Assembly (NCBI RefSeq): GCF_024519315.1
Contig: NZ_JANIIC010000012.1
Location: forward strand, 1-64,000
Direction: 5' to 3'
Source of the DNA: Streptomyces malaysiensis subsp. samsunensis
GTDB lineage: Bacteria; Actinomycetota; Actinomycetes; Streptomycetales; Streptomycetaceae
DNA length: 64,000 bases
Position 1 is the first letter of the stretch, and every line of letters begins with the position of its first letter. Positions 34,143 to 43,637 of this stretch are shown piece by piece. Under the pieces are notes generated by a model. It did no database searches. It had not been told where the DNA came from and saw nothing but the letters and a program-made list of their open reading frames with translations. The position numbers and the translations under genes are program-made.

Positions 34143-35363
34143 TCACCCGTCCGCTCGGTGCTGATAGCGCACGAGCGGCACCAGGGCGACGGCCGCGACA
34201 GCGGTGACCGAGCCCAGCAGGATCAGGAACCGCCAGTTCTCCAGCCACGCGGCAACCAGCGGCGTCCCCGCACGGGCGCATGCCATGGGCACCGCGGTGA
34301 TGGCCATGATGCTCGCGAACCGCGTGACCCCGAAGGTGCCGGCCACGACCGACGGCCGAGCGACCACGCTGATCCCATAGCCGAGCCCGAAGGCCATGAT
34401 GCACAGCACCGTGGGCAGGATGGAAGCGTCGGCAAGTGGCAGCAGGAGCAGCCCGAGGGCTTGCGCGGCGAAGGAGAACGTCGTGACGGGCAGCATGCCG
34501 AATCGCGCCGACAGGGGTGCCAGTGCCAGGCGCGAGGTGAGCTGTAGGACACCGACGGCAAGCGGCAGTGTCGAGGCCGTATGCGCACTGAAGCCGACGT
34601 TCTGGAAGTAGGTCACCATCATGACCAGGAAGCCGGATGTGGTGCCGGCCTGAGCCACGAATGAGACCAGCAGCAGCCAGAATCCCGCTGTCCTGATCGC
34701 GTCGCCCAGCCGGAACCCGGTGCGCTTGGTGATCCGGCTGTGATGGGTGGCGCGCCCCGGTACGGCCCACAGGTGCGCGGGGATGACGATGAGCATCATG
34801 GCGGCCGCCAGCACCTGGAGTGTGGTGCGCCACCCGAGCCCGCCCTGTAGCCACCCGATGAGCGGATAGAAGAAGCTCGTCAGGAAACCCGTGATCATGG
34901 TGATGGTCACGATGGCGCCGTCGCGGTGGTCCTTCGCTGTGGCGACCACCACGACGGCGAACGCGGCATCGTACGTCGACATGGCGAGAGCCAGGCCGAT
35001 GAGCACAAACGCCGCGTACAGTTCGGGCAACCCGGTTGACCACGACCACAGGAAGACGCCCAGCAGGCCGCTCGCGGAGCCGGCAGTCATCAGAGCCCGT
35101 CCGCCGTACCGGTCCAGGACTCGCCCCACCGGGTAGGCCGCGAAGGCGCCGATGAGCGTGGAGATGGTCGAGGCCACCGTGACCGCGGTGCGCGAGCTGT
35201 GCAGGTCGTGGGAGATCGGAATCAAGAGCACCGAGAAGCCCTGCGTCAGACACCCGTAGCCCAGGGTCTGAGTGATCGCGAAGATGACCACCAGCCGCCG
35301 GCCGTCTGAGGTGTCGGGACGGAGAGCGTGCCGCTGGGCCTCGCGGGCCGTGCGCACGTTCAT
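34143..35363 (-). CDS. MFS transporter
   Basis: A 406-residue major facilitator with about 12 hydrophobic segments. The motif-A-like loop is GRVLDRYGGRALM between the second and third segments, and the architecture is like monocarboxylate/oxalate-type carriers (ITQTLGYGCLTQGFSVLLIP). Start ATG 35363; GGAGGAG lies somewhat far upstream. It follows unit C on the same strand beyond a hairpin at 35460-35500, so it may be expressed by readthrough or its own promoter. Either import or export of sulfur-island substrates or desulfurised products is possible. Confidence 0.82.
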   Translation of the reverse strand: MNVRTAREAQRHALRPDTSDGRRLVVIFAITQTLGYGCLTQGFSVLLIPISHDLHSSRTAVTVASTISTLIGAFAAYPVGRVLDRYGGRALMTAGSASGLLGVFLWSWSTGLPELYAAFVLIGLALAMSTYDAAFAVVVVATAKDHRDGAIVTITMITGFLTSFFYPLIGWLQGGLGWRTTLQVLAAAMMLIVIPAHLWAVPGRATHHSRITKRTGFRLGDAIRTAGFWLLLVSFVAQAGTTSGFLVMMVTYFQNVGFSAHTASTLPLAVGVLQLTSRLALAPLSARFGMLPVTTFSFAAQALGLLLLPLADASILPTVLCIMAFGLGYGISVVARPSVVAGTFGVTRFASIMAITAVPMACARAGTPLVAAWLENWRFLILLGSVTAVAAVALVPLVRYQHRADG

Positions 35364-35459
35364 CCGGGCATCAGCATCTGAGCAGCTCCTCCGGCCATGG
35401 CGAACAGGGACGCGACCACGTGGTTTCACCGGTCCTCAAGCTCGGTGACACAGCCGCCC

Positions 35460-35500
35460 CGGGGAGGGTGGCCGGCCGAAACGGCCGACTGCCCTCCCCC
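35460..35500 (-). terminator. Hairpin terminator at the end of sulfur unit C
   Basis: GGGGAGGG at 35461-35468 pairs with CCCTCCCC at 35492-35499, with additional inner pairing around GGCCG/CGGCC. It lies 24 bases after the last aldo-keto reductase stop. Confidence 0.7.
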
Positions 35501-35522
35501 GGCGACGGTCTCCCTGGCGGTG

Positions 35523-36560
35523 TCAGCCGCGCCGGCCCGTGCCGTGCACGCCGTACTCGTCGATGACGGCGAGCTCCTCGTCGGTGAACTCCGGGCCGTT
35601 CAGCGCCCGCAGGTTGTGGTCGAGTTGCTCCTTGGAGCTGGCGCCTACCAGCGCCGAGGTCACGGCGGGGTTGCGCAGCACCCACTGCAGGGCGAGCTGG
35701 GCCAGCGACTGGCCACGGTCCTCGGCGAGCTTGTTCAGCTGCGCCGTGCGCTGCCGGTAGGTCTCGTCGATCTGGTCGGGCTTGAGGAAGTCACTGTTCC
35801 GGGCGCGGGCACCGTCCGGGATGGTCTCCAGGTACTTGTTGGTGAGCAGGCCCTGAGCCAGCGGCGAGTAGACGATGAGACCGAAACCCTCCTTGACGGC
35901 CAGGTCGGCGAGGCCGTTCCGGTCGATGCTGCGGTCGTACAGGGAGTAGCGCGGCTGGTGGATGAGCAGCGGCACGCCCTCGGCCTTGAGCAGCTGGGCG
36001 ATGGCCTCGGCGCGGTCGGGCTTGTAGTTGGAGATGCCGACGTACAGAGCCTTGCCCGACTTGACGGCCGTGGCGAGCGCGCCGGCGGTCTCCTCCAGCG
36101 GCGTCGTCTCGTCCGGGGTGTGGTGGTAGAAGATGTCGATGTAGTCGGTGCCGAGGTCGCGCAGGCTCAGCTCCAGCGAGGTCAGCAGCGCCTTGCGGCT
36201 GCCGCCGCGGAGGTTCGGGTTGGGCCCGAAGATGCCACCGGCCTTGCTGGACAGGATCAGCTCATGGCGGTAAGGCGCCAGCTCCCGGCGCAGCACACGA
36301 CCGAAGGTCTGCTCGGCGGCGCGGTGCGGCGGGCCGTAGCGGTTGGCGTTGTCGATGGCGGAGATGCCCAGATCGAACGCGTGCAGGATGATGTCGCGCT
36401 GGGTGTCGTAGGCGTAGTCGGCGCCGAACTTCTGCCACAGGCCCAGGGAGAAGGCCGGCAGGTCGAGCCCGGACCGCCCGGTGCGGCGGTAGGGCAAGGA
36501 GTCGTAGCGGTTGTCGGCCGCCTTGAAGACGTCCTCGTAGTTCGGGTACTGCTCGCTCAT
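35523..36560 (-). CDS. Aldo-keto reductase, YghZ/AKR14-like
   Basis: A 345-residue NADPH-dependent aldo-keto reductase. Catalytic residues are visible: Asp and Tyr in ISAIDNANRYG, Lys in LILSSKAGGIFG and His in IDIFYHHTPDETTP. The N-terminal YRRTGRSGLDLPAFSLGLWQ and NYKPDRAEAI are typical of the YghZ (L-glyceraldehyde 3-phosphate reductase) group. GGGAGAG precedes the ATG at 36560. Last gene of unit C. It probably reduces a carbonyl product released by the monooxygenases. Confidence 0.88.
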   Translation of the reverse strand: MSEQYPNYEDVFKAADNRYDSLPYRRTGRSGLDLPAFSLGLWQKFGADYAYDTQRDIILHAFDLGISAIDNANRYGPPHRAAEQTFGRVLRRELAPYRHELILSSKAGGIFGPNPNLRGGSRKALLTSLELSLRDLGTDYIDIFYHHTPDETTPLEETAGALATAVKSGKALYVGISNYKPDRAEAIAQLLKAEGVPLLIHQPRYSLYDRSIDRNGLADLAVKEGFGLIVYSPLAQGLLTNKYLETIPDGARARNSDFLKPDQIDETYRQRTAQLNKLAEDRGQSLAQLALQWVLRNPAVTSALVGASSKEQLDHNLRALNGPEFTDEELAVIDEYGVHGTGRRG

Positions 36561-36630
36561 CGGTGCTCTCCCTTATCGCTTATCGGGCTTATCATGCTTT
36601 TCGGGGCTTGCGTATGGGATGGGACGGAAC

Positions 36631-37653
36631 TCAGCGGCGCAGCGCGGCCGGCTTCAGCGAGGGGGTGTCGCGACCGGTGTCGCGCTCCAGGAACTGGGTG
36701 CCGGGGTCGACGATCTCGTCGATGGCGTCCAGGGTCTCGGAGCTCAACTCGACTCTGGCGGACTTCAGGTAGGTCTCCAGGTGGGCGTGGGTGCGTGGCC
36801 CGGTGATCACGCTGCTGACCACCGGGTGGTTGAGTGCGAAGGCGACCGCCAGCTCGGGCAGCGTCAGGCCGTTGTCCTCGGCCAGGTTGGCGAGCGCGTC
36901 GGCGGCGGCAAGCTTGCGTTGGTTGCGCTCGAGCGATAGGTCGAAGCGGCCCGGGATCAGCTCGGCGCGGGCCGACTGAGGCTGCTCGCCGCCGATGCGG
37001 TACTTGCCCGACAGCCAGCCGGCGGCCAGCGGGCCGTAGGAGAGGACACCCTCGCCGTACTTCTGGACGGTCGGGAAGACTTCGCGCTCGACCCCGCGGA
37101 CGAGGAGCGAGTACGGCGCCTGTTCGGTGTGCGGGGCGATGAGGCCGTGCTTCTCGGCCAGCCAGTGCGCTTCGACCTTCTGGTGGGCAGGGAAGACCGA
37201 GGTGCCGTAGTAGCGGATCTTGCCTTGCCGGATCAGGTCGTTGAGCGTCTGGATGGTCTCCAGCAGATCGGTGTGCTCGTCGGGCCGGTGCGCCTGGTAG
37301 AGGTCGAGGTGGTCGGTGCCGAGGCGGCGCAGACTGTTCTCGACGGCCTTGACGATCCAGCGGCGGCTGTTGCCGGCATGCTGGGGGTTGTCGCCGACCT
37401 GGCCGTGGAACTTGGTGGCCAGGAAGAGGTCGTCGCGGCGGTGCCTGATGGCCTTGCCGACGATCTCCTCGCTGCCGCCGTTGCCGTAGACGTCGGCGGT
37501 GTCGACGACATTGATCCCCGCGTCGAGCGCGGCCCCGATGATCTCCAGGCTCTCCTTCTCCTGAGTCCAGCGGCCGAAGTTCATGGTGCCGAGGGCGAGC
37601 GGTGAGACGCGGACGCCGGTGCGGCCGAGGTAACGGGTCAGGCCGATGGTCAT
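36631..37653 (-). CDS. Aldo-keto reductase
   Basis: A 340-residue aldo-keto reductase (MTIGLTRYLGRTGVRVSPLA start). Catalytic Asp/Tyr are in INVVDTADVYGNGGSEEIVG, Lys in LFLATKFHGQ and His in DLYQAHRPDEHTDL. Start ATG 37653 with AAAGGAA upstream. It is 70 bases from the second aldo-keto reductase but clearly not a recent duplicate of it. Part of unit C. Confidence 0.88.
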   Translation of the reverse strand: MTIGLTRYLGRTGVRVSPLALGTMNFGRWTQEKESLEIIGAALDAGINVVDTADVYGNGGSEEIVGKAIRHRRDDLFLATKFHGQVGDNPQHAGNSRRWIVKAVENSLRRLGTDHLDLYQAHRPDEHTDLLETIQTLNDLIRQGKIRYYGTSVFPAHQKVEAHWLAEKHGLIAPHTEQAPYSLLVRGVEREVFPTVQKYGEGVLSYGPLAAGWLSGKYRIGGEQPQSARAELIPGRFDLSLERNQRKLAAADALANLAEDNGLTLPELAVAFALNHPVVSSVITGPRTHAHLETYLKSARVELSSETLDAIDEIVDPGTQFLERDTGRDTPSLKPAALRR

Positions 37654-37680
37654 GCGTGTGGTGATTCCTTTCGAGGGCGG

Positions 37681-38915
37681 TCAGAAGAGGCCAGTGGTCG
37701 GGGGCTCGGCGACGCCGAGCCGGTAGGCGCCGGCGACGGCGAGCTTCCAGTCGCGGGGGTTGTGGTTGGCGATGACGCGGGCGTTTCGCCAGTGGCGGTC
37801 GTAGCCCCACTCGCGGTTGGTGATGGTGCCGCCGCCCACGTCGAAGATCAGCGGTGCGGCCGAGAGAGCCGCGTCGATGGCGATGACCGCGGCCTCCGCG
37901 ACGGCGGCCGCGGCGCGGGCACCGACGCGGTGCGCTTCCTCGCCGTGCAGGCCGCGCACTGAGTCGAGCTCTTCCGCGGCGAGCACGACGGCTGAGCGCG
38001 CCGCGCGGGCGTACGCCGATATCTGCCCGATGCGACGCCGGATGTACGGGTCGTCGATGCTCTTGTCGGCCGAACTGTGCTTGATGGGCCGGGCCTTCTC
38101 CCGCACCCACCACAGCGCATCGTCGAGGACTCGGGCGGCAATGCCCGCCTCGATCGCCACGAGGTGCAGCTGGGGATAGCTGCCCTGCCACGGGTTGTCC
38201 GCGACGGGCGAGTCGCGTCGACCAGGATCGCCTCGTCGTCGCCGACAAGGACGTTGGTCAGGCGGGTGGTGCCGCTGGCGGTGAGCCGCTGGCCGACCGC
38301 ATCGAAGTCGTCGAGGCGCTCGACGCCCTCGCGGTCGACCGGCACCGTGAACCGCAGGACGGCACCCTGAGGAGTATTCGCCGTCCCACCGAACCATTCG
38401 GCGTACAGCCCGCCGGTGGAGTAGTACTTCTCGCCGTTCAGCACCCAGTAGGTGCCGTTGCGCACGGCGGTGGTGTTCACCGACCCACTGGCGCCGCCGC
38501 TCCGCTCGTTCGCGGTGCCGGCCAGGATGTGCCCGCGGCGGAGCCGGCTCAGCGTCTCGTCACGGTTCGGGGTATCCGGCCGGGACGTCACGGCCCACGC
38601 GGACATGAACGTGGAGCGCAGCGCCTGGGCGACGTTCGAGTCGGCACGCGCGATCTCGATGACGACCTCCACGGCATCGCGCAGGGAGCCTCCTGCACCG
38701 CCCTCTTCGCGGGCCACCACGGCCAGGGCGACGCCCGCACGTGCCAGGGCGCGCACGTCGTCGAAGGGGTAGTCGCGCGTTTCCTCGCGTTCCGCGGCGG
38801 AAGCGGCCAGCCGCGCGAGGATCGGCGCCGTCACGGTGCGCAGCTGGGCGACGGTCAGCGGCTCGGCGGGAACCGGCGGACTCCCTGGCACAGCGTCTGC
38901 CACATCCAGAGTCAT
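37681..38915 (-). pseudogene. Acyl-CoA-dehydrogenase-like monooxygenase (DszC/SfnB type), single frameshift
   Basis: The N-terminal part from ATG 38915 (RALARAGVALAVVAREEGGA, LAGTANERSGGASGSVNTTA, VGDDEAILVDATR) is intact, with GGAAGG before the start. Near 38215 the frame shifts by one base and continues SPVADNPWQGSYPQLHLVAI to DVGGGTITNREWGYDRHWRN and GLF-stop. Together these make a full-length DszC/SfnB-like flavin monooxygenase of about 410 residues. Only one base change separates it from a working gene, so a sequencing error must be considered. Confidence 0.85.
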
Positions 38916-38995
38916 AAGAGCCTTCCGAGTGGTGTCCAATGGACTTGTTGACTTCGGTCCAAGGGGCGGACGCCCGTCTTGGATCGCGGTCGCCT

Positions 38996-40351
38996 TCAGG
39001 CCGGACTCACAGCGAGCCGCCGGCCGGCCGGCTGGAGTCCGGGCACCGGCAGGCGCAGACGGTCGCGTAGCGTGCCCTCCGGGTACTCCCGGTGGAACAG
39101 GCCGCGCTCCTTCAGAATCGGCACCACCAGGGTGGCGAAGCGTTCGAGGTCGATGCGTGTGTCGGCGAACATCACCGTGAAGCCGTCGGCGGCTCCTTGG
39201 CGCCACCACGACTCCAGGTCGTCGGCGATGCGCTCCGGCGAACCGACGACCAACCGGTGGGTGCCGATGCCCGCGGTGTGGGCCACCAGCTCGCGCAGCG
39301 TGCGCGCGCCCTCGGCCAGCACGGCGCGGGTGTTGTTGTACATACCGATCGAGAAGGCATTGAGGTTCGGCTCGGTCGGCAGGTCCTCCAGCCGGATGAC
39401 GTCGTCGGGGCAGAAGGCGTCGGCCGGCAGGCCGAGCGCCGACAGGACCGCCGACACGATGTACTCGATCGGGGGCAGCGTGGCGTTGAGTTCGTCGTGG
39501 CGGCGCTTGGCATCCTCCTCGTCGGTGCCGACCAGCACGATGAGGCCGAGCGAGTACTTGATGCTGTCGGCGTCCCGGCCGTGTGACTGCGCGCGTGCGC
39601 GGATGTCATCACGCGAGGCCTTGGCCTTGGCAACGGTGTGGCCGGCGGCGAACACCACGTCGGCGTACCGGGCGGCGAGCTCGAGGCCGGCCGGCGTCTC
39701 GCCCGCCTGGGAGATGACGGGGCGAACCTGCGGCGAGGTGGGCACCGGCAGCGGGCCGGCGACGTCGAAGAACTCGCCGTGGTGGTCGATGGCGTGGATG
39801 CGGCTCGGGTCGCCGAACTGCCCGGTTGCCTTGTCGGCGATGATCGCGCCGGGCTCCCACGCCTCCCACAGCCGCGTGATGACCTCCAGGAACTCGTGCG
39901 CCCGGCGGTAACGGGCGTCGCGGTCGGGGTGGGCGGACACCCCGAAGTTCGCGGCGGCAGTCGGGTTGCCCGTGGTCACCACGTTGAGCGCGGCACGGCC
40001 CCTGGTGAGGTGGTCGAGGCTCTGGAAGCGCCGGGCCAGGCTGTAGGGCGTGCTGTAGGTCGTCGATACGGTCGGCAGCAGGCCGATCCGTTCGGTGGCG
40101 CCGGCGATCACGGCCAGCAGGGTGAATCCGTCGAGGCCGCCCGAGGTTCCGGCCGCGATCTCGGGCCCGAGCGCGGGGCTGTCGCCCTGGAACACGGCGT
40201 CGATGCCGGCCTCTTCGGCAAGCTTTGCCAGGCGCACGTAATGCTCGACATCGAGGTAGGCGTGCGGGTCGGCATCGGCCAGCCGCCAGGCGGCGCGGTA
40301 GTGGCCGGGCGACATCAGGGAGAAGTTGAGGTGGAACTGGTCGCTGCTCAT
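38996..40351 (-). CDS. LLM flavin monooxygenase, NtaA/SnaA/DszA type
   Basis: A 451-residue FMNH2-dependent monooxygenase. Motifs: LNFSLMSPGHYRAAWRLADA at the N-terminus, GIDAVFQGDSPALG, SLDHLTRGRAALNVVTTGNP, PTSPQVRPVISQAGETPAG, and the C-terminal WRQGAADGFTVMFADTRIDL then RGLFHREYPEGTLRDRLRL. Start ATG 40351. It lies between a nitroreductase and a DszC-like gene in unit C. Enzymes of this class cleave C-S bonds in sulfones and related compounds; the substrate here is unknown. Confidence 0.9.
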   Translation of the reverse strand: MSSDQFHLNFSLMSPGHYRAAWRLADADPHAYLDVEHYVRLAKLAEEAGIDAVFQGDSPALGPEIAAGTSGGLDGFTLLAVIAGATERIGLLPTVSTTYSTPYSLARRFQSLDHLTRGRAALNVVTTGNPTAAANFGVSAHPDRDARYRRAHEFLEVITRLWEAWEPGAIIADKATGQFGDPSRIHAIDHHGEFFDVAGPLPVPTSPQVRPVISQAGETPAGLELAARYADVVFAAGHTVAKAKASRDDIRARAQSHGRDADSIKYSLGLIVLVGTDEEDAKRRHDELNATLPPIEYIVSAVLSALGLPADAFCPDDVIRLEDLPTEPNLNAFSIGMYNNTRAVLAEGARTLRELVAHTAGIGTHRLVVGSPERIADDLESWWRQGAADGFTVMFADTRIDLERFATLVVPILKERGLFHREYPEGTLRDRLRLPVPGLQPAGRRLAVSPA

Positions 40352-40409
40352 GGAAGGCTCCGGATGGTTGGGCGGCGGAACGGGTGAACAGGGCAGCCCG
40401 AGACGGTGG

Positions 40410-41240
40410 TCAGCGAGAGGGCAGGTCGCGCCGCTCGAGGATGTCGCGGAGCCTGTCGCGGCCGGCCAGGCTGGCAGCTCCGGCGAGCCGGGCCAGGACG
40501 CGCTCCGTCCACGCGCCGGTGAGCCCGTGGGCACGGTTGTAGGCGGCCAGGCGCTCGTCGTACTCCGGTAGGTCGGCGTCGGCCCGGCCGGCGTCGTAGG
40601 TCTCGCGGTGCAGGACGGCGGTCTGGGGGAGGCGGGGCTTGACGTCGGCGTCCTCGGTGGGGTCGGGGTGCCCGACCGCGAGCCCGAAGACGGCCACGCT
40701 GTGCGGCGGCAGGCCCAGTTCCTCGGCGAACTCCTCGGGGTGGTCACGGACCGCGCCCACGAAGACCGATCCCAGGCCGAGTGACTCCAGCGCCACGACC
40801 GCGTTCTGGGCGGCCAGCGCGGCGTCGATGACACCGAGCAGCGTGGACTCCAGGTAGACCGTGGCGCCGAGCGGCTTGCTGTCGCGCTCCGCCAGGCGGT
40901 GGCCGCGGTCGAGATCGGCCACCCAGACCAGGAACAACGGCGCCTCGATGATGAACTTCTGCCGCGCCGCCAGGTCCGACAGCCGCCGCTTGCGCTCCGG
41001 GTCGGTCACCGCGATGACGCTCCATGCCTGAAGGTTCGAGGACGTCGACGCCGACGACGCCGCGGCCACGATGGCCCGCAGTTCCTCTTCGGTGACGGGT
41101 GTCGGCAGGAACGCGCGCACCGAGCGGTGGCGCAGCTGGTGCTCGATGACCGGCGAGGTCGCTCCGAGGACGAAGTCCGGGTCGCCATAGCGGATACCGG
41201 CCCGGTTGATCGTCGTGGAAGTGGAATCGGTGAGGGTCAT
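40410..41240 (-). CDS. Nitroreductase-family NAD(P)H:flavin oxidoreductase
   Basis: A 276-residue NfsA/Frp-like FMN protein. The FMN-binding N-terminal motif is HRSVRAFLPTPVTEEELRAI followed by SSASTSSNLQAWSVIAVTD, and the mid-region VALESLGLGSVFVGAVRDHP is typical. It starts at ATG 41240 (an in-frame GTG is two codons upstream). In unit C it may supply reduced flavin to the four LLM enzymes, complementing the SsuE-like reductase of unit A. Confidence 0.9.
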   Translation of the reverse strand: MTLTDSTSTTINRAGIRYGDPDFVLGATSPVIEHQLRHRSVRAFLPTPVTEEELRAIVAAASSASTSSNLQAWSVIAVTDPERKRRLSDLAARQKFIIEAPLFLVWVADLDRGHRLAERDSKPLGATVYLESTLLGVIDAALAAQNAVVALESLGLGSVFVGAVRDHPEEFAEELGLPPHSVAVFGLAVGHPDPTEDADVKPRLPQTAVLHRETYDAGRADADLPEYDERLAAYNRAHGLTGAWTERVLARLAGAASLAGRDRLRDILERRDLPSR

Positions 41241-41289
41241 GTGCACGGGCTCTCTTCAGGAGGGAACGGGATCGGGATCAACTCCGCGC

Positions 41290-42375
41290 TCACCGGGCGC
41301 TCTCCAGTGCGCGGAGCTTGGGCAGCAGCTCATCGCCGATGCGGATGATCTCCTGTTTGTAAGGCGTGTCCGACAGGACGAAGTGCGAGATGCCGAGCTC
41401 GCGGTAGCGCCGCAGTGCCTGCGTGACATCGTCGGCCGAACCGACCAGCCAGGTGGTCGCCGCTCCGCCGCCGCCCACCGTACCCGGCGTGGTGTAGAGG
41501 CAGGTGTCGAGCACCTCGCCACGTTCGGCGAGTTCCAACAGACGCCGCTGGCCCACCGCGGTCCTGCGGTTGCCGGTGGCGGCCCAGCCGGGGCCGGCCT
41601 CGGCCTTCTCGGCCATGCCGGCGACCTTGGCCTCGGCGTCGCGCCATGCCTCCTCGGTGGTGTCACGGACGAGCGTGGTGATGCGCAGGCCGAACTCCAG
41701 CGGCTTGTGCTTGCGCTCGACCTTGGCTTCCAGCTTCCTCAGGCGCTCGATGCGTTCGGCCAGGCCCTCCAGCGGCTCGCCCCAGAACAGCTGCACGTCC
41801 GCCTCGGCGGCGGCCACCCGCTCGGCGGGCTCGGAAGCGCCGCCGAAGTAGAGGGTGGGGTGCCGGTCGGAGTAGCCGTCAGGGTGCGGCAGCACGGTGG
41901 AGTTCTTGACGGCGAAGTGCTCGCCCTTGTAGGTGACGTTCTCCTCTGTCCACAGGCGCCGGACCAGCTGGACGAACTCGCGGGCGCGCTCGTAGCGGTT
42001 GGCCGGGTCGGTGGTGTAGTCGCCGTAGGCCGCGAGGTTGTCGAGGCCGCTGACGATGTTGACCAGCACGCGGCCGCCGCTCAGGTGGTCGAGCGTGGCG
42101 GCGGAGCTCGCGAAGTGCGCGGGCTGCCAGTAGCCGGGCCGCACGGCGATCAGCGGCTTGAAGGTCGTGGTCCGGGCGGCCAACGTGGCGCCCAGCGTGA
42201 AGGTGTCGGGGCGGCCCCAGCCGGTGCCCAGCAGCGCGCCCTCCCAGCCGTGGTCCTCGGCGGTGCGGGCCAGATCGGTGGAGTAGTCGAGTGTGCCCCA
42301 GCCCTCGTCCCCGCTCGTGTCATCGCCGCGGTGGCCCGGCTCGATCTGGTTGGGTATGTACCACAGGTAGCTCAT
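41290..42375 (-). CDS. ssuD: FMNH2-dependent alkanesulfonate monooxygenase (SsuD-like)
   Basis: A 361-residue LLM monooxygenase of the SsuD subgroup. It has WYIPNQIEPGHRGDDTSGDE at the N-terminus, LAARTTTFKPLIAVRPGYWQ, TLDHLSGGRVLVNIVSG, LYFGGASEPAERVAAAEADV and HFVLSDTPYKQEIIRIGDEL. These match alkanesulfonate monooxygenases, which release sulfite from sulfonates using FMNH2 and O2. Its place among other flavin-dependent desulfurisation genes supports this. The exact sulfonate range is not predictable. Confidence 0.88.
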   Translation of the reverse strand: MSYLWYIPNQIEPGHRGDDTSGDEGWGTLDYSTDLARTAEDHGWEGALLGTGWGRPDTFTLGATLAARTTTFKPLIAVRPGYWQPAHFASSAATLDHLSGGRVLVNIVSGLDNLAAYGDYTTDPANRYERAREFVQLVRRLWTEENVTYKGEHFAVKNSTVLPHPDGYSDRHPTLYFGGASEPAERVAAAEADVQLFWGEPLEGLAERIERLRKLEAKVERKHKPLEFGLRITTLVRDTTEEAWRDAEAKVAGMAEKAEAGPGWAATGNRRTAVGQRRLLELAERGEVLDTCLYTTPGTVGGGGAATTWLVGSADDVTQALRRYRELGISHFVLSDTPYKQEIIRIGDELLPKLRALESAR

Positions 42376-42426
42376 GTCGGTGTCCTGTTCCGTACGAGGC
42401 GCTGGTGGAGTGGCTCCGGTGACGTC

Positions 42427-43569
42427 CTAGGCGAGCCGGGGAACGCTGTTGGCGATCGCGTCGAGCTGCGCGGTGCGCTCGGCCCTGGTTTGTCCCTGTA
42501 CCTGTAGGAACAGGACGGAGCGGGCATGCAGCTGTGCGGTGTTGTCCGCGGGAAGTCCCCGGCCGGCGCGAGCCACCACGAGTGCGCGGCTGAGCGTCGT
42601 CAGGGCCTCACCGGCACGGACCTTGAGCGAGAGCCGTTCCGAGAGCGAGGCATCGGGGTCGCCGCCGTCGAGCACCGCATCCGCCAGCTCGTACGCCCGG
42701 GCACGGAGGCCCTGTAGATACGGGAGCCATGCCTCGGCTACGCCGGTACCGTGCGGTTCGCCGGCGATCTCATCGAGGATGCGCCTGCCCAGCCCGAAGA
42801 ACTGCGAGCCGGCGTTGCCGGCGGTGGAGTTGTCGCTGTGCTGCCACTCGGCCAGGGGCTTCACGGCGAGTGCGTAGGCGTCCGGGACAACCACGTCGAG
42901 GATACGGACGCGCTCGGTGCGGCTCCCGGACAGCGCCTGGAGTGCCAGCGGCGTCGCGCGGTAGTGCTCATCGATCGGGACGAGGGCCAGGATCACCTGT
43001 TCGGACTCCGGGTCGACCGCGGCAAGGACGGCGGCCTCGTTGAGGCCCCAGCCGCTGAACCACGAGACCGTGCCGTTCACCGTCCATCCGTCGCGGGAGC
43101 GCCGCGCGGTCAGGTTGCCGGTCGGGTAGCGGCGCACATCGCTCAGTGCCGCACCAATCAGCAGCTCACCGCGCAGCACGGGCTCGACCAGGGGGTGGGA
43201 TCCGCCGTCCTCGGAGTTCAGCGCGCCGGCGATGCGCGCGACGGTCGGCGCGTGCTGGGCCCAGATCAGCCAGACATTGAGGTCGGCGTAGGCGAGCAAC
43301 TCGTGCAGTCGGCGGTCGGCGTAACGGTCGAGGCCGGCACCGCCGAACTCCAGGGGCGCCAGGTGGTTGAGCAGCCCCAGGCCGCGGAGGTCTTCGATGG
43401 TGTCCCGTGAGACGCGCTCACGGTCGGTCTGGAGTGCCGCGGGCGCCAGCTTCTCCAGGGCGTACTTCTTCGTGTGAGCTACCAGTGGTCGCTCGTCGGC
43501 GGCGTCGACCGCTGCTGCGGCGGTCGTGGCCGGGGCGGTTGTCTCCTCAACGGCTGCTTGGGCCGGCAT
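42427..43569 (-). CDS. Acyl-CoA-dehydrogenase-like flavin monooxygenase (SfnB/DszC family)
   Basis: A 380-residue flavoprotein with the acyl-CoA dehydrogenase fold. Features: LRGLGLLNHLAPLEFGGAGL, the flavin-site region IGAALSDVRRYPTGNLTARR followed by DGWTVNGTVSWFSGWG, and a helical C-terminal domain. AGGAGG lies before ATG 43569; a start three codons earlier lacks good spacing. In sulfur islands such proteins act as flavin-dependent sulfur oxygenases rather than dehydrogenases. It is the only intact one of three in unit C. Confidence 0.85.
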   Translation of the reverse strand: MPAQAAVEETTAPATTAAAAVDAADERPLVAHTKKYALEKLAPAALQTDRERVSRDTIEDLRGLGLLNHLAPLEFGGAGLDRYADRRLHELLAYADLNVWLIWAQHAPTVARIAGALNSEDGGSHPLVEPVLRGELLIGAALSDVRRYPTGNLTARRSRDGWTVNGTVSWFSGWGLNEAAVLAAVDPESEQVILALVPIDEHYRATPLALQALSGSRTERVRILDVVVPDAYALAVKPLAEWQHSDNSTAGNAGSQFFGLGRRILDEIAGEPHGTGVAEAWLPYLQGLRARAYELADAVLDGGDPDASLSERLSLKVRAGEALTTLSRALVVARAGRGLPADNTAQLHARSVLFLQVQGQTRAERTAQLDAIANSVPRLA

Positions 43570-43637
43570 CAGCCGCACCTCCTGAACTGTGGGTTCTCAT
43601 GGGACGCGTCGGGGTCAGCCGCATGGGCTGCGACGCC

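Noticed and set aside
36557..38248. A 563-codon minus-strand frame across the aldo-keto reductase and DszC-like gene
   Set aside because: Arg/Pro-rich shadow in the wrong frame; only the other two frames carry family motifs.
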